Shown piece by piece: positions 1-10,959 of a stretch of 64,000 bases of DNA; the stretch's first letter is position 1, and the number at the start of each line of letters is the position of its first letter. The translations under genes were made by a program, and so were the position numbers. Source of the DNA: an uncultured Pelagibacteraceae bacterium (lineage in GTDB: Bacteria; Pseudomonadota; Alphaproteobacteria; Pelagibacterales; Pelagibacteraceae); the NCBI GenBank assembly GCA_902561585.1, contig CACEQK010000001.1, positions 1 to 64,000 of the forward strand, read 5' to 3'. Below the pieces are notes generated by a model that saw nothing but the letters and a program-made list of their open reading frames with translations, was not told the origin of the DNA and did no database searches.

Positions 1-698
1 AAATACAAACAGATAAAATGATTGAAGATAAATTAGGATCTTCAAATTTAATGACAAAAATTATCGCTTGGCTAACAGGAACTATAATTGGTCCAATAAT
101 AAGTTTTTTTAAAAAGAATGGCTTTAATATTGCAATAGCAATTTTGGGTTTTGTTTTTCTTTTCAAAATAGGAGAAGCATTCTTAGGGAGAATGTCAGTA
201 ATTTTCTATAAAGAAATAGGGTTCACAAAAACAGATATAGCACTTTACTCTAAAGGTTTGGGTTGGGTAACAACTGTAATTTTCACACTTTTAGGAGGAC
301 TATTTGCAATTCGTTCAGGTGTTATTAAAGCAATGTTCGTATCTGGGATATTAATGGCATCAACAAATCTTCTATTTTCTTTATTAGCTTGGTCAGGAAA
401 ATCTGAAATATTATTTGCTATTGCAGTTATATTTGATGATATGGCAGCGGCTTTTGCAACAGTTGCTTTTGTTGCTTTTATCTCAATGTTAGTTGATAGA
501 ACTTACACAGCAACACAATATGCGCTCCTAGCTTCAATTGGTACAGCTGGAAGAACAACTTTAGCTGCAAGTTCTGGGGCCTTAGTAGATTGGCTAAATG
601 GTGACTGGGGGATATTTTTTATCATCACAGCTGTAATGGTAGTGCCTTCTCTAATATTTCTCTATTTTATTAAAGATAAACTAAAATTAAATGACTAA
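1..698 (+). CDS. ampG: AmpG-family muropeptide MFS permease (5' truncated by window)
   Basis: This is the C-terminal half of an AmpG-like major facilitator permease, which imports anhydro-muropeptides into the cytoplasm for peptidoglycan recycling. The reading frame is open from base 3 with no stop before the first ATG at 18, and AmpG proteins are usually above 400 residues, so the gene almost certainly begins before the window. Visible are about six hydrophobic segments and the AmpG-like motif YTATQYALLASIG followed by GRTTLAASSGALVDW. The last 8 bases overlap the next gene, an NlpC/P60 hydrolase, which fits a cell-wall recycling unit. The family is recognised from motif pattern only; a related MFS subfamily is possible. 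Confidence 0.8.
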   Translation, partial: IQTDKMIEDKLGSSNLMTKIIAWLTGTIIGPIISFFKKNGFNIAIAILGFVFLFKIGEAFLGRMSVIFYKEIGFTKTDIALYSKGLGWVTTVIFTLLGGLFAIRSGVIKAMFVSGILMASTNLLFSLLAWSGKSEILFAIAVIFDDMAAAFATVAFVAFISMLVDRTYTATQYALLASIGTAGRTTLAASSGALVDWLNGDWGIFFIITAVMVVPSLIFLYFIKDKLKLND

Positions 699-1431
699 AT
701 ATTTTACAAATAATTTATCTGTAATAAATCTTTATAAAAAACCCTCAAAAAAATCTGAAGTTGTAACTCAAATGATTTTTGGTGAGTCATTTTCAATATC
801 AAAAAAAACTAAAAATTGGTTAAGAGTTAAGATAAAAGAGGATGATTACAAAGGATTTATTCAAAATAAAAAATTTTCTAAATTTTTAAAACCAACTCAC
901 AAAATTCATGTTTTAAAAGCTAAAGTCTACAAATTTCCTAATAAAAAAAAGAAGTTAGATGAGTTATCTTTTGGATCAAAGATTAAAGTTACTGAAAATA
1001 AAGGAAAATTTTTAAAATTTTCAAAAGGTTGGATAAGTAAAAATGAAGTTAAAAAAAATTCATTTAAAGAAAAAAATCCTTTTAGAAAAATTACTATGTT
1101 TAAAAATATTAAGTATAAATGGGGTGGTAAGTCGTTTAAGGGTATAGATTGCTCAGCCTTAATACAAGTATTTTTAAATTTTAATAATAAGTTTTGTCCT
1201 AGAGATGCGAAAGATCAAGTAAGATATTTTAAAAAAAAAATAAGAGTTTCGAATATTAAAAAAAATGACGTTATTTATTGGAAAGGTCATGTAGCCTTAG
1301 CTCTTACAAACAAAAAGCTTATTCATGCTTATGGGCCAATGAAAAAAACAGTTATCATGGGTATAAACCAGACTATTAAAAGAATTGAGAGAACTGCAAA
1401 TTTAAAAGTAATAAAGATTGTTAGGCTCTAA
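691..1431 (+). CDS. SH3-domain NlpC/P60 peptidoglycan endopeptidase
   Basis: This is a predicted cysteine peptidase that cleaves peptide stems of peptidoglycan. Residues about 5-115 look like two bacterial SH3-type modules (NLYKKPSKKSEVV, then VLKAKVYKFPNKK), and the C-terminal half is an NlpC/P60 domain. The catalytic cysteine is Cys154 in GIDCSALIQ, followed by His in KGHVALAL and a third polar position near HAYG. The ATG overlaps the AmpG stop by 8 bases, indicating coupling. No clear signal peptide is visible, so export is unproven. The protein is unusually lysine-rich, as expected in this low-GC genome. Confidence 0.85.
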   Translation: MTKYFTNNLSVINLYKKPSKKSEVVTQMIFGESFSISKKTKNWLRVKIKEDDYKGFIQNKKFSKFLKPTHKIHVLKAKVYKFPNKKKKLDELSFGSKIKVTENKGKFLKFSKGWISKNEVKKNSFKEKNPFRKITMFKNIKYKWGGKSFKGIDCSALIQVFLNFNNKFCPRDAKDQVRYFKKKIRVSNIKKNDVIYWKGHVALALTNKKLIHAYGPMKKTVIMGINQTIKRIERTANLKVIKIVRL

Positions 1432-1438
1432 ATGCAAA

Positions 1439-1464
1439 GGCAGCTTCAGTCTCCCTCCGCTGCC
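1439..1464. terminator. Possible hairpin between convergent genes
   Basis: A six-base perfect inverted repeat, GGCAGC and GCTGCC, encloses a 14-base loop in the gap between the NlpC gene (plus) and the autotransporter (minus). It is the most GC-rich stretch locally. There is no good T-tract on either side, so it is not a canonical intrinsic terminator. Confidence 0.3.
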
Positions 1465-1556
1465 CTTACAAATAATTTAACTGATTCGTAAAATTTAATT
1501 AAGACTCTTTTAAGTTGTATGTGGATATTTTAACTTACTATGATAATCAATCTTAA

Positions 1557-3293
1557 TTAAAAGTTAAGTTTGAATCCCAGATTTCCAATTAAGCTTTTAA
1601 CATCCTGATTAGTATTTTTTGCAGAGACTCCAGAAGTAAATTTTCCATTATCTGTAATCTTTTTTTCGAAACCTAAATTAGCAACTAATGAAATCTCTCT
1701 TGTAAGAGCATTATCTTGTTTGTACGTTGCACTTGTGCCATTTATTGAATAAACTTGAGATTTATCTCCTACCGAATTTCTAAAATCTAACAACCAACCT
1801 AAATTTAAACTATTATTATCGTTATTTATAAGATTGTATTTATCTGAAAAAAATACAGATAAATTTCCCACTTTTCTATTTCTCCAAGAATAATATTTGC
1901 TCTCATTATAGCTCGGGGTAATTGAAAAACTTCCAGTTAAACCAATATTTGGCACAAGCTTAGGATTGGTTTTAGTAACGCCAGAATGTATTTCAAAAGT
2001 TTGGTAATTACTGTCAATATTTAATTTACCTGATGAAGTTGTGTTTGTTAAAATTGTTCTCTCACCCTCCTTTAAAGTAATTCCACCTAAAATGAAAGAG
2101 TCTAAGTTAAATAGATATTTATTGCTTGGAAGATACAGTCCAGCGGAAACATTTTGATACGTAATTTTGTGATCTGCTTCAAAATCTTGAACTCCAGCTT
2201 CAAAAGCAAGAATGAAATCTGAATTTTCAAAAGGCGAAATTAAATTAACTCCTACATTAAATAAATCGTACTCTAAAGCCAAATTAGTAGTGTGTTCTTT
2301 TCTATTTAAAAAAGAGGTGTAAGTTTCTCCCCAGCCATTTCCATCATATAAATTTTCTGAGTCTTTGTATCTGTTTATAAATTGTCGTATGTTTAGTGAT
2401 TTATAACTTAAAAGTTCATCTAACGTTTCACTTCCTCCTTGTCCTACTGATCCTGCTGATCCTTTTACTACTTGGTTGCCATCAAGATCTTCTAATGTGA
2501 ATGAACCCTCGGTTTCATAAAAATAAGATTGACCAGCTCCATGATTAATTTTTAATGTACTTCCAGTTCTTAAAAGAGCATCTAATTTTCCAACTACTAT
2601 ACCTTTGTCTTTTAAAGTAATGGTAGAATTGTTTCCGTACAATTTGATAGCATCGTTTCCAACATCATTTTTTATTGTTCCACTATTGGTAACAGAAGAA
2701 CTTGCGCCAACTCTTATGGTTGCGTTACTGCTGTCAGAATTTGTCATAATACCACTTGAGTTATTTGTTACTGTAGCTGTAGTATTAGAGTCAGCTGCAA
2801 AAATTGCAGAACCTTGGTCTGTTGCTTCAATTGTTCCAGAGTTGGTAATTGTCAATCCTGTAGTGCTATTGCTAGTGGATTTACTAATTCTAATTGTATT
2901 TCTAGTTGCAGAAATCTGACCACCAGAATTATTTGTTATGCTTGCATCAGTTGTTCCTTTAACATCTATTGCCACTATTCCACTTGAGCTGATTGTGCCA
3001 GAATTTGAAATTGTTAAATCAGAAGTATCGTCTGCAAAAATACTAACTGTATTTGATGTTATTATGGAACCAGAGTTAACAGTAACACTTACAGTGTCTC
3101 CGGTAATGTTTGCAGGTTTAGTTGCGCCAGTATTTAAAGTTGAATTATTTGTAACTGTTAAAAATTCATCGTTCCCATCAATATTTTGCTGACTATTAGT
3201 TGTAGCGCCATCATTTAGAGTTGCGCTGTCAGCTAAGACAACTTGGGATAAGGATAAAAAACTAAAAAAAAGTAAAATTAGCTTCAAATACAT
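1557..3293 (-). CDS. Small autotransporter with beta-helix passenger
   Basis: This is a predicted type V secreted surface protein. Residues 1-21 form a Sec signal peptide (MYLKLILLFFSFLSLSQVVLA). Residues about 25-290 are a Ser/Thr/Asn/Gly-rich passenger with repeated NSGTI-like units typical of a right-handed beta-helix. The remaining roughly 280 residues have the alternating pattern of a 12-strand autotransporter barrel and end in a C-terminal Phe (GFKLNF), as outer-membrane barrels do. The length of 578 is small for the class. It lies 65 bases downstream of tRNA-Ser on the same strand. The function of the passenger is unknown; adhesion is only a guess. Confidence 0.85.
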   Translation of the reverse strand: MYLKLILLFFSFLSLSQVVLADSATLNDGATTNSQQNIDGNDEFLTVTNNSTLNTGATKPANITGDTVSVTVNSGSIITSNTVSIFADDTSDLTISNSGTISSSGIVAIDVKGTTDASITNNSGGQISATRNTIRISKSTSNSTTGLTITNSGTIEATDQGSAIFAADSNTTATVTNNSSGIMTNSDSSNATIRVGASSSVTNSGTIKNDVGNDAIKLYGNNSTITLKDKGIVVGKLDALLRTGSTLKINHGAGQSYFYETEGSFTLEDLDGNQVVKGSAGSVGQGGSETLDELLSYKSLNIRQFINRYKDSENLYDGNGWGETYTSFLNRKEHTTNLALEYDLFNVGVNLISPFENSDFILAFEAGVQDFEADHKITYQNVSAGLYLPSNKYLFNLDSFILGGITLKEGERTILTNTTSSGKLNIDSNYQTFEIHSGVTKTNPKLVPNIGLTGSFSITPSYNESKYYSWRNRKVGNLSVFFSDKYNLINNDNNSLNLGWLLDFRNSVGDKSQVYSINGTSATYKQDNALTREISLVANLGFEKKITDNGKFTSGVSAKNTNQDVKSLIGNLGFKLNF

Positions 3294-3358
3294 TTTGTGT
3301 AATTTATTTAAGATAGAATTAATATCAATTTTAAAAAAGCTAATAAAATCCTGGATAA

Positions 3359-3448
3359 TGGCGGAGAGAGAGGGATTCGAACCCTCGAAACGGTTTCCCG
3401 TTTACACGCTTTCCAAGCGTGCGCCTTCAACCACTCGGCCACCTCTCC
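3359..3448 (-). tRNA. tRNA-Ser (anticodon GGA)
   Basis: The minus strand folds as a class II tRNA. The acceptor GGAGAGG pairs with TCTCTCC (one G-U pair), the anticodon stem-loop is GCTTGGAAAGC with anticodon GGA, there is a long variable arm (ACGGGAAACCGT), and the T arm is GAGGGTTCGAATCCCTC. The discriminator is G and the CCA is encoded. Its first base is also the last base of the TAG stop of the upstream glycosyltransferase, so the two are probably co-transcribed and separated by RNase P. Confidence 0.97.
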
Positions 3449-4470
3449 TAATCAAAATCATCGATTTGTTTGATGAATTTATCTATGAACTCTTTATTTG
3501 TTGGTAACTTATTTTTCTTCATGTCTTTTTGAATTTTTTTATAATTTTTTTTAATATTATTTAAAGTTCCTAGAAAACTTAAAAAATTTCTTTTTGTAAC
3601 AAAAATCCCTTTTTTGTCTCCTATCACATGTTTAATTTCATCAAAGATAACAACCGGCCTTCTTCTAGCTAAAGCTTCTAGCAAAACCATTGGGTGACCC
3701 TCTGTAAATGAAGGCAAAATAAAGATATTATGATCATCATAATATTTTATTAATTTAGTTTTGTTGCTTTGAGTGGGAAGAATTTTAATGTTACTTTGAT
3801 TTATATTATTGGAACTTCCCTTTTCTGCACCAATAATTGTCAAAGAGATATCTCTTTTATTTCTAATCAACTCAGACAGAGCAAAAATTCCTTTTTCAAC
3901 TCTTAATCTTCCAACATACAAAAGTTTAAAATTTCTTATTTCTATATTCGTGGGTTGTCTTAACCAAACAGAGTCTAATTGAGATGGGTTTAAAAGTTTT
4001 CCCTTTTTTCCGCGAAGAATGTAATCTCTGCAACTTATTAAATTTGAAATCGCTCCGGTAATACTAAACATAAAATGATAGATTAGAGGTCCAATTCTTC
4101 CAAGAATTGCTTTGTATTCACCATAACCATCACTTCTCAAATAAACTATAGGTTTTCGGCCTAGAATTTTAAGGAATATAGAAATTAAAAAAGTATAAGG
4201 AGAAATAGAAATTATCAAAAATTTAGAGTCTAAATTTTGTGAGGCACCTCTTACTTCTGATAAATAAGAAAATATATTGCTAAATACTTTTACTCTTTTT
4301 AACTTTATTTCATGAGCCCTTTTTTTTATTGATTTTCTGCCTAGTAAATTTACCTCAAATTTTTTATTTAAACCTTCTGGTGTCGATTTTAAATCTAGAT
4401 TATCACAATAAAATTTATTATCTTCTATAGAAATATTTTCGTTAGAGAAAATAAATAATTTTTTTTTCAT
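3448..4470 (-). CDS. GT4-like glycosyltransferase
   Basis: This is a predicted retaining glycosyltransferase of the GT-B fold, probably acting in cell-surface polysaccharide or LPS synthesis at the cytoplasmic face. The C-terminal donor-binding half shows [11 protein letters not shown] and the EX7E-type segment [20 protein letters not shown]. Its length of 340 is slightly short for the family. The start ATG overlaps the lepA stop by one base (TAATG). The stop codon TAG ends on the first nucleotide of tRNA-Ser. Donor and acceptor cannot be deduced. A second GT4 gene lies at the other end of the same gene cluster. Confidence 0.85.
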   Translation of the reverse strand: MKKKLFIFSNENISIEDNKFYCDNLDLKSTPEGLNKKFEVNLLGRKSIKKRAHEIKLKRVKVFSNIFSYLSEVRGASQNLDSKFLIISISPYTFLISIFLKILGRKPIVYLRSDGYGEYKAILGRIGPLIYHFMFSITGAISNLISCRDYILRGKKGKLLNPSQLDSVWLRQPTNIEIRNFKLLYVGRLRVEKGIFALSELIRNKRDISLTIIGAEKGSSNNINQSNIKILPTQSNKTKLIKYYDDHNIFILPSFTEGHPMVLLEALARRRPVVIFDEIKHVIGDKKGIFVTKRNFLSFLGTLNNIKKNYKKIQKDMKKNKLPTNKEFIDKFIKQIDDFD

Positions 4471-6278
4471 TATGCGTCTTTATTTATTTTTAAAACTCCA
4501 ATGAAAGCCTCTTGAGGTATCTCAACTTTACCAAACTGTTTTGATCTTGCTTTACCTCTTTTTTGTTTTTCTAAAAGTTTTCTTTTTCGGTCAGTAGCAC
4601 CGCCACCATGTATTTTTGTTAAAACATCTTTTTTAAATCCTTTAATAGACTCTCTAGCTACAATCTTGCCTCCAATAGCTGCTTGAACTGGGATCATGAA
4701 GTTATGTCTTGGTATTAAATCTTTTAATTTTTCACAAACTTGTCTTCCAGTAGACTGAGCAAAATCTTTATGGATTATCATAGCTAATGCATCAACAGGT
4801 TCTGAATTTACGAGGATACCAAGTTTAACCAGATTGCCTTCCCTATAACCAGAAATTTCATAGTCGAAACTTGCATATCCACTTGAGATAGATTTTAATT
4901 TATCATTAAAATCAAATACAACTTCATTTAGTGGCAGGTCATACGATAAAACTGCTCTTTTGCCTGAGTAGCTTAAATTTGTTTGAATTCCTCTTTTATC
5001 CTGACAAATTTTTATAATTGATCCTAAATATTCATCTGGAGTAATAATTGTTGACCTAATCCATGGTTCCTCTATTTTTTTAATTTGAGATGGGTCCGGC
5101 ATGTTCGATGGATTTTGTAAATCTAAAACTTCGCCTTTAGTTTTGTGAACTTTGTATATTACTCCTGGAGTTGTTGTGATTAAATTAACGTCAAACTCTC
5201 TTTCTAGCCTTTCGGTAATAATTTCTAAGTGGAGTAGACCTAAAAATCCACACCTAAAACCTAATCCTAGTGCACTAGATGACTCTGGCTCATAAGAAAA
5301 ACTTGCGTCATTAAGTTTTAATTTTGCTAAACCGTCTTTTAGTTTTTGATATTCAGAACTATCGACTGGGAATAGTCCGCAAAATACAACGGGTTTACTT
5401 GGTTTAAAGCCTGGGAGTGGTTTATCAATAGGTGCATTAGCATCACAGATAGTGTCTCCAACTTTTGTTTCCGATAGAGATTTAATTCCTGTAATAATGA
5501 ATCCTATCTCACCAGAACTTAACTCCTCTATGTCATTTGGTTTAGGAGTAAATACTCCTACTTTTTCAACTACATATTCTTGATCATTAGACATTAATTT
5601 TACTTTCATGTTTTTTTTTAATTTACCATTGATGACTCTGACCAGAATTACTACGCCGAGATAGCTGTCATACCAGCTATCCACTAATAAACATTTTAAT
5701 TTTTCATCAATATCCCCATTTGGAGCAGGCAATTTGTTGATAATTGTTTCTAATATTTCATTTATTCCTTCTCCAGTTTTTCCAGAACAAGAAATAGCAT
5801 TCGTTGTCTCAATTCCAACAACGTCCTCGATTTCGGTTTTTGTTTTTTCGATATCTGAAGCAGGTAAATCTATTTTATTTAAAATCGGTATTACCTCATG
5901 ATTAATTTCTAAAGCTTGATAAACATTAGCAAGGGTTTGAGCCTCTACTCCTTGAGTGCTATCAACAATTAAAAGGGACCCTTCACATGCTGACAAAGAT
6001 CGGCTTACCTCATAGCCAAAATCTACATGACCAGGAGTATCGATAATATTTAATATATAATCTTTACCATCTTTTGCTTTGTAATTGAGTTTTACAGTTT
6101 GTGCTTTAATTGTAATTCCTCTTTCTCTTTCGATATCCATTGAGTCGAGAACTTGTTGTTTCATCTCACGATCGGTGAGCCCTCCACATTTATGAATAAT
6201 TCGATCAGCTATTGTTGATTTACCATGATCAATATGCGCAATTATAGAAAAATTACGTATTCTTTTTATATCTGGCAT
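4470..6278 (-). CDS. lepA: Elongation factor 4 (LepA)
   Basis: This is the ribosome-associated translational GTPase EF4, implicated in back-translocation and initiation. G motifs are AHIDHGKST (G1), the switch-adjacent [15 protein letters not shown] (G3) and NKIDLP (G4). The C-terminal LepA-specific domain contains [17 protein letters not shown] and ends with [16 protein letters not shown]. At 602 residues it has the normal full length. It overlaps pheT and the downstream glycosyltransferase by one base each, so it is part of the thrS-pheT transcription string. Confidence 0.98.
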   Translation of the reverse strand: MPDIKRIRNFSIIAHIDHGKSTIADRIIHKCGGLTDREMKQQVLDSMDIERERGITIKAQTVKLNYKAKDGKDYILNIIDTPGHVDFGYEVSRSLSACEGSLLIVDSTQGVEAQTLANVYQALEINHEVIPILNKIDLPASDIEKTKTEIEDVVGIETTNAISCSGKTGEGINEILETIINKLPAPNGDIDEKLKCLLVDSWYDSYLGVVILVRVINGKLKKNMKVKLMSNDQEYVVEKVGVFTPKPNDIEELSSGEIGFIITGIKSLSETKVGDTICDANAPIDKPLPGFKPSKPVVFCGLFPVDSSEYQKLKDGLAKLKLNDASFSYEPESSSALGLGFRCGFLGLLHLEIITERLEREFDVNLITTTPGVIYKVHKTKGEVLDLQNPSNMPDPSQIKKIEEPWIRSTIITPDEYLGSIIKICQDKRGIQTNLSYSGKRAVLSYDLPLNEVVFDFNDKLKSISSGYASFDYEISGYREGNLVKLGILVNSEPVDALAMIIHKDFAQSTGRQVCEKLKDLIPRHNFMIPVQAAIGGKIVARESIKGFKKDVLTKIHGGGATDRKRKLLEKQKRGKARSKQFGKVEIPQEAFIGVLKINKDA

Positions 6279-8680
6279 TAGGACCTAATTGTAGCACCAG
6301 TTTTTTTACTTACTGTGTCAATAATTTTTTTACTTATATCTTCTAAATCATTTTCTGATAAAGTTTTATCGATAGCCTGTAAAGTAACATTTATCGCGAC
6401 TGACTTCTTATCTTTTGGAATATTTTCTCCCTCAAAAACATCAAAAGTAGATACTTTTTGAATTAAATTTTCATCTACTTCTCTAATAATTTTCTCTAGA
6501 GCTCCAATTTTAAAAATTTTATCTACCACGAAAGCAAAATCTCTTTCTGATTTCTGGTAATCTGAAGCTTGAAAGCTTTTTTTGCTTTGTCTCAATTTTT
6601 TCTTTGGTTCAGGTATATTTTTTAAAAATATTTCAAATCCAAAGACATTTTTTTCTTTACAATCTAAGTTCTTAATAATTGCAGGATGTATTTCTCCAAA
6701 ATATGCTAGATGAGGTCCTTTTTCTGATTTTAATGTTATCGATCCCGATCTACCTGGATGATAACTGTGCTTTGTGTTATCACTTACAAAAAGATTTTTT
6801 TCTTCTATTCCAAGTTCGACCAAAGTTTTAATAGCATCACTTTTAATATCGAAAACATCTACATTTCTTTCCTTGTCTAGCCAGCTCTTTCTATTTATTT
6901 TCCCAGATTTCAAACCACCAACAACAATCTGTTGTTCACCTGGATTTTTTCCAAAAAATACTGGGCCAATTTCAAATAAAGATAAGTCTTCATAGCCTCT
7001 ATCTTGATTCTTTTTTAAATATATCGCTAAATTAGAGAGAATTGATCGTCTTAAAACATCAAGATCAGAGGAAATAGGATTGTATATTGGAATTTCTTTT
7101 TCACCTTTAGAGAATTGTTTATCAATCTTTGAGTCAGAAAAAGACCAAGTAACTATTTCCATATAGCCTTTGGATGCTAAAGATCTCTGTGATAAATGGA
7201 ATAGTTTTTGCTTAAAGTTAAGAGTATCTTGATTTCTATTTTTACTTGGCTCAATTAATTTTATATTATTAAATCCTTTGATCCGGATTAGCTCCTCGAT
7301 CAAATCCTCATCCAAACTCACATCTGGCCTCCAGCTTGGTACTTCTATTTTTAAAGCTTTTTGACTTTTTTTACATTTGAAACCTAGAGAGGATAAAATT
7401 TTATCAATCTCTTTAGCGGTGATCGAAATCCCAATTAGTTTTTCGAATTTTTCCACTTGAAAGTTAATTATCTTATTTTTTTTTTTCGTCTTTCCAATAA
7501 TTTGAAACTTACTTGCTTCCCCTCCACAAATTTTTAAAATTAGTTCAGTAGCAAGTTCTAGCCCTTCTTTTATCGAGTTAGGATCAATTCCTCTTTCAAA
7601 TCTATACTTAGCGTCTGTATTTATATTAAGGACTCTAGCTGTTTTTCTTATTGAAGATGGGCTAAAATAAGCGGCTTCTAAAAGTATATTTTTCGTATCT
7701 AATTCGGTAGAGGTAGATGTTCCTCCAATAATTCCACCTAGCCCAAGAACGCCAGATTTATCAGAGATGACACACATGTCTTTTTTTAATTTATATTTTT
7801 TATTATCTAACGCCTCGAACATCTCACCTTCTTTGGCATTTCTAACTATAATTTCTTTGTTAATTTTATCTGCATCATAGGCATGTAATGGTCTATTAAG
7901 GTCAAACATTACATAGTTAGTTATATCAACTACAGCGGAGATAGGTTTTAGACCTAGTGCAATTAATTTATTTTTAAGCCATTCAGGACTTTCTTTATTA
8001 GTAATGTTTTTTATGTAACAACTTCCGAAGATGTCACATCCTTGATGCTTTTCTTTTGTAATGGATGTTTTAATTTCGTGTTTTATATTTTGTTTAATTT
8101 TCTTTCTATTTATGTTTATTAATTTTCCAACTCCTGCAGATGAAAGATCTCTTGCAATTCCTCTAACGCCTAAACAATCAGCACGATTAGGGGTTATAGA
8201 AATATCTATAGCTTTTTGTGAGTTACTTTTAAAATAGCTTTTTCCTATCTCTCTCTCTTTATTATTAAGTTCGATAATTCCCTCACTTTCCTCAGATAAA
8301 TTAAGTTCACTTTCGGAGCAAAGCATTCCTTTGGATTCAACGCCTCTTATTTTAGCTACCTTTAGTTCAAAATTAGTTTTAGGAATTATAGCTCCAGGAG
8401 GAGCATAGATTGTGATAAGACCTTCTCTGGCATTTGGAGCTCCACATACAACTTTTAAAATCTCTTTCCCACCGATAGTAACGTCACAAACTTTTAACTT
8501 ATCAGCATTAGGATGTTTTTCTGCTTTTAAAACTTTAGCAATTTTAAACTTACCCATCTCTCCAGAGTTTTCCTTTATACCTTCGACTTCAAGTCCGATA
8601 TTTGTAAGACGATCAATGATCTCATTTTCTTTAGCTGATGTTTTAAGATGTTCTTTAAGCCAAGGAATTGTTATAATCAT
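6278..8680 (-). CDS. pheT: Phenylalanine-tRNA ligase beta subunit
   Basis: This is the beta chain of the (alpha-beta)2 phenylalanyl-tRNA synthetase, carrying tRNA binding and editing. Domain order follows the bacterial family. The N-terminal EMAP/OB tRNA-binding region is around residues 40-145 ([12 protein letters not shown]). The B3/B4 editing region follows ([19 protein letters not shown]), then B5 and the catalytic-like core. The C-terminal anticodon-binding ferredoxin-like domain includes [10 protein letters not shown]. At 800 residues it is full length. It overlaps pheS by four bases (ATGA), implying translational coupling and balanced subunit production. Confidence 0.98.
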   Translation of the reverse strand: MIITIPWLKEHLKTSAKENEIIDRLTNIGLEVEGIKENSGEMGKFKIAKVLKAEKHPNADKLKVCDVTIGGKEILKVVCGAPNAREGLITIYAPPGAIIPKTNFELKVAKIRGVESKGMLCSESELNLSEESEGIIELNNKEREIGKSYFKSNSQKAIDISITPNRADCLGVRGIARDLSSAGVGKLININRKKIKQNIKHEIKTSITKEKHQGCDIFGSCYIKNITNKESPEWLKNKLIALGLKPISAVVDITNYVMFDLNRPLHAYDADKINKEIIVRNAKEGEMFEALDNKKYKLKKDMCVISDKSGVLGLGGIIGGTSTSTELDTKNILLEAAYFSPSSIRKTARVLNINTDAKYRFERGIDPNSIKEGLELATELILKICGGEASKFQIIGKTKKKNKIINFQVEKFEKLIGISITAKEIDKILSSLGFKCKKSQKALKIEVPSWRPDVSLDEDLIEELIRIKGFNNIKLIEPSKNRNQDTLNFKQKLFHLSQRSLASKGYMEIVTWSFSDSKIDKQFSKGEKEIPIYNPISSDLDVLRRSILSNLAIYLKKNQDRGYEDLSLFEIGPVFFGKNPGEQQIVVGGLKSGKINRKSWLDKERNVDVFDIKSDAIKTLVELGIEEKNLFVSDNTKHSYHPGRSGSITLKSEKGPHLAYFGEIHPAIIKNLDCKEKNVFGFEIFLKNIPEPKKKLRQSKKSFQASDYQKSERDFAFVVDKIFKIGALEKIIREVDENLIQKVSTFDVFEGENIPKDKKSVAINVTLQAIDKTLSENDLEDISKKIIDTVSKKTGATIRS

Positions 8681-9744
8681 TTGCTCAATCCTCTGTAATT
8701 AGTTGGAACATCTAATGGGTCAAATCCAAAATGACTCAACCATCTATAATCTGCCTCAAAGAAAGCTCTTAGATCATTGATTCCATATTTTAACATTGCT
8801 AAACGATCAATTCCTATTCCGAATGCAAATCCTTGATATTTTTTTGAATCTATTTTTACATTTTTTAAAACATTAGGATGAACCATTCCACATCCTAAAA
8901 CTTCTAACCACTTATCCCCTTCACCAATAACAATTTTTCCTTTTTCGATTTTGTATCCGATATCTACTTCCGCTGATGGTTCGGTAAAAGGAAAATGACT
9001 AGGTCTAAATCTCATTTTTACATTTTTAACTTCAAAAAATTCTTTTATAAAATAATCTAGGCAACCTTTAAGGTGTCCCATTGTGACGCCTTTATCTATA
9101 TGTAAGCCTTCAAGCTGATGAAACATTGGAGCATGAGTTTGATCACTATCACATCTATAAGTTCTTCCTGGCACTATTATTTTAAAAGGTGGTTTGCTTG
9201 ATAACATTGTTCTAATTTGAACTGGTGAAGTATGCGTTCTTAACAACAATTTTTTATTTTCATCTAAATAAAAAGTATCATGCATATCTCTAGCAGGATG
9301 TTCTTCAGGTGTATTTAATGCTGTAAAATTATTATATTCTGTCTCAATGTCAGGTCCTTCAGCAACTGAAAAACCTATTTCTGAAAAGATAGATGATATT
9401 TCATCTATAACTTGTGAAACTGGATGAATTTTTCCTTGGCGTTCAGGTCTAATTGGCAAAGTAACATCAACTTTTTCATTTTTAAGTTTTTCATTTATTT
9501 CATTTGTTTCAATCTCTATATTTTTTTGCTCTAATTGATGTGTTAGATCGTCTTTAATCTTATTCAAATTTGAAGCAAATTCTTTTCTTTTTTCTGGATC
9601 TAAAGATCCTAGAGATTTAAACTGAAGGGTAATTTGACCATTTTTTCCAAAAAATTCTGTTTTAATATTTTGAAGATCGTCTTTTGTTTTAACGGTATCT
9701 ATTTTTGCATTAAATACAGAACTTATTTTATCTAAATCACTCAT
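8677..9744 (-). CDS. pheS: Phenylalanine-tRNA ligase alpha subunit
   Basis: This is the catalytic alpha chain of PheRS. An N-terminal coiled-coil arm (residues about 1-90) is followed by a class II aminoacyl-tRNA synthetase core with motif 2-like [20 protein letters not shown] and motif 3-like [18 protein letters not shown]. It has 355 residues, typical for bacteria. Order rplT-pheS-pheT matches the classic bacterial arrangement. No Phe-rich leader peptide or attenuator is obvious in the short 48-base gap before it. Confidence 0.98.
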   Translation of the reverse strand: MSDLDKISSVFNAKIDTVKTKDDLQNIKTEFFGKNGQITLQFKSLGSLDPEKRKEFASNLNKIKDDLTHQLEQKNIEIETNEINEKLKNEKVDVTLPIRPERQGKIHPVSQVIDEISSIFSEIGFSVAEGPDIETEYNNFTALNTPEEHPARDMHDTFYLDENKKLLLRTHTSPVQIRTMLSSKPPFKIIVPGRTYRCDSDQTHAPMFHQLEGLHIDKGVTMGHLKGCLDYFIKEFFEVKNVKMRFRPSHFPFTEPSAEVDIGYKIEKGKIVIGEGDKWLEVLGCGMVHPNVLKNVKIDSKKYQGFAFGIGIDRLAMLKYGINDLRAFFEADYRWLSHFGFDPLDVPTNYRGLSK

Positions 9745-9792
9745 TAGGTTATTGATTTTTTATATTAAGTTGAGATTAAATCAAAGACCCTT

Positions 9793-10149
9793 TTAATCTA
9801 GGGAGGATTGAACCTTTTTCACCACTGATTTGAAGACTTCAGGATTATTGTAAGCAAGCTCTGCTAGAACTTTTCTATCTAGTTTAATTTTTGATTTCGC
9901 CAAACCATTGATAAATTTTGCATAAGTTAAACCTTCGACTCTTACTCCAGCGTTAATTCTCTGGATCCATAAAGATCTGAATTCCCTTTTTTTAGCTTTT
10001 CTGTCTCTATAAGCATATTGCATAGCTTTTTCCATTGCTTGGCGAGCTATACGAATAGTGTTTTTTCTTCTGCCTCTTTGACCTTTAACTGCTTTAAGAA
10101 CTTTATTGTGTTTTGCTCTACTAACTACGCCTCGTTTTGTTCTAGCCAT
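9793..10149 (-). CDS. rplT: 50S ribosomal protein bL20
   Basis: bL20 binds 23S rRNA early in large-subunit assembly. The sequence is typical: [19 protein letters not shown] at the N terminus, [20 protein letters not shown] in the middle and [18 protein letters not shown] near the end, total 118 residues. It starts one base after the rpmI stop, so the pair is translated from one message. In enterobacteria L20 represses this operon through an upstream pseudoknot; I could not identify such a structure here. Confidence 0.98.
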   Translation of the reverse strand: MARTKRGVVSRAKHNKVLKAVKGQRGRRKNTIRIARQAMEKAMQYAYRDRKAKKREFRSLWIQRINAGVRVEGLTYAKFINGLAKSKIKLDRKVLAELAYNNPEVFKSVVKKVQSSLD

Positions 10150-10150
10150 A

Positions 10151-10357
10151 TTATCCTCTTAAATTATATGGCATATACGATTTGACTATTTTCGAGTCTT
10201 GCTTAGTCATAATAGTAGTGCCTCTTTGTTTTCTAATTTGTGAATTTGTTCGCTTAATCATACCGTGTCTTTTACCAGCTTGCGGCATTTTTATTTTTCC
10301 TGAAGCAGTAAATCTAAATCTTTTTTTAGCTGAGCTTTTTGTTTTGAGTTTTGGCAT
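10151..10357 (-). CDS. rpmI: 50S ribosomal protein bL35
   Basis: bL35 is a small basic large-subunit protein. The start [23 protein letters not shown] and the [19 protein letters not shown] segment are diagnostic, and the length of 68 is normal. It lies between infC and rplT in the standard order. The 59-base gap from infC holds a possible minus-strand promoter (TTGTAA, 17 bases, TATAAG), which would allow separate expression of rpmI-rplT; this is only a motif match. Confidence 0.97.
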   Translation of the reverse strand: MPKLKTKSSAKKRFRFTASGKIKMPQAGKRHGMIKRTNSQIRKQRGTTIMTKQDSKIVKSYMPYNLRG

Positions 10358-10416
10358 AAATATTTCGGTCTTATATATCTATAAATAAATCTTTACAAGG
10401 TACAAATATTGTTGAT

Positions 10417-10959
10417 TTACAGTGGTTGAATAATCATCACCATTTGACGGCCTTCAAATTTTGGCTTGCTTTCAACCTTAGCAACATCTTTGGTTTCCCC
10501 TATTATCTTATCCATCAATTCTTTACCAAGGTCAGTGTGTTGCATTTCCCTGCCTTTAAATTTAACGGTAAATTTTACTTTATTTCCTTTTGTAATAAAT
10601 TTCTTAGCATTTTTTATTTTAAAATTATAATCATGTGTCTCTGTTCCAGGTCTTAATTTAATTTCTTTCAAGGATACTATTTTTTGTTTTTTCTTTGCTT
10701 GATTAGCTTTCTTTTGTTGATCATATTTATATTTACCCATATCCATTATCTTACATACAGGTGGATTTGCATTTGGGGAGATCTCTATTAAATCTAAACT
10801 TTCTTGTTTTGCCAGTTCAATTGCTTTTTTTAAAGGCATTGCGCCTAAATTTCCTCCATCACTTCCAATAACTTGCACATCTAAAGCCCTAATTTTTTCA
10901 TTAGCTCTAGGACCTTTAGGTTTACTTCTTTGGAAATAGTTCGGTTTAAAGTTTGACAC
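10417..10959 (-). CDS. infC: Translation initiation factor IF-3
   Basis: IF-3 binds the 30S subunit and checks start-codon pairing. The N domain contains VQVIGSDGGNLGAMPLKKAIELA and ISPNANPPVCKIMDMGKYKY. The C domain contains IKLRPGTETHDYNFKIKNAKKF and ends VMIIQPL. At 180 residues it is full length. The start is GTG, lying directly after the thrS stop (TAAGTG on the minus strand). E. coli infC uses AUU for autoregulation; here a non-AUG start is kept but of a different kind, so similar autocontrol is possible but unproven. Confidence 0.97.
   Translation of the reverse strand: MSNFKPNYFQRSKPKGPRANEKIRALDVQVIGSDGGNLGAMPLKKAIELAKQESLDLIEISPNANPPVCKIMDMGKYKYDQQKKANQAKKKQKIVSLKEIKLRPGTETHDYNFKIKNAKKFITKGNKVKFTVKFKGREMQHTDLGKELMDKIIGETKDVAKVESKPKFEGRQMVMIIQPL

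Noticed and set aside
2605-3192. Two plus-strand ORFs opposite the autotransporter passenger
   Set aside because: They are antisense to the repeated beta-helix region; Val/Leu-rich composition arises from the complement of Asn/Thr repeats.
3295-3507. 70-aa plus-strand ORF
   Set aside because: It is antisense to tRNA-Ser and to the end of a glycosyltransferase gene.
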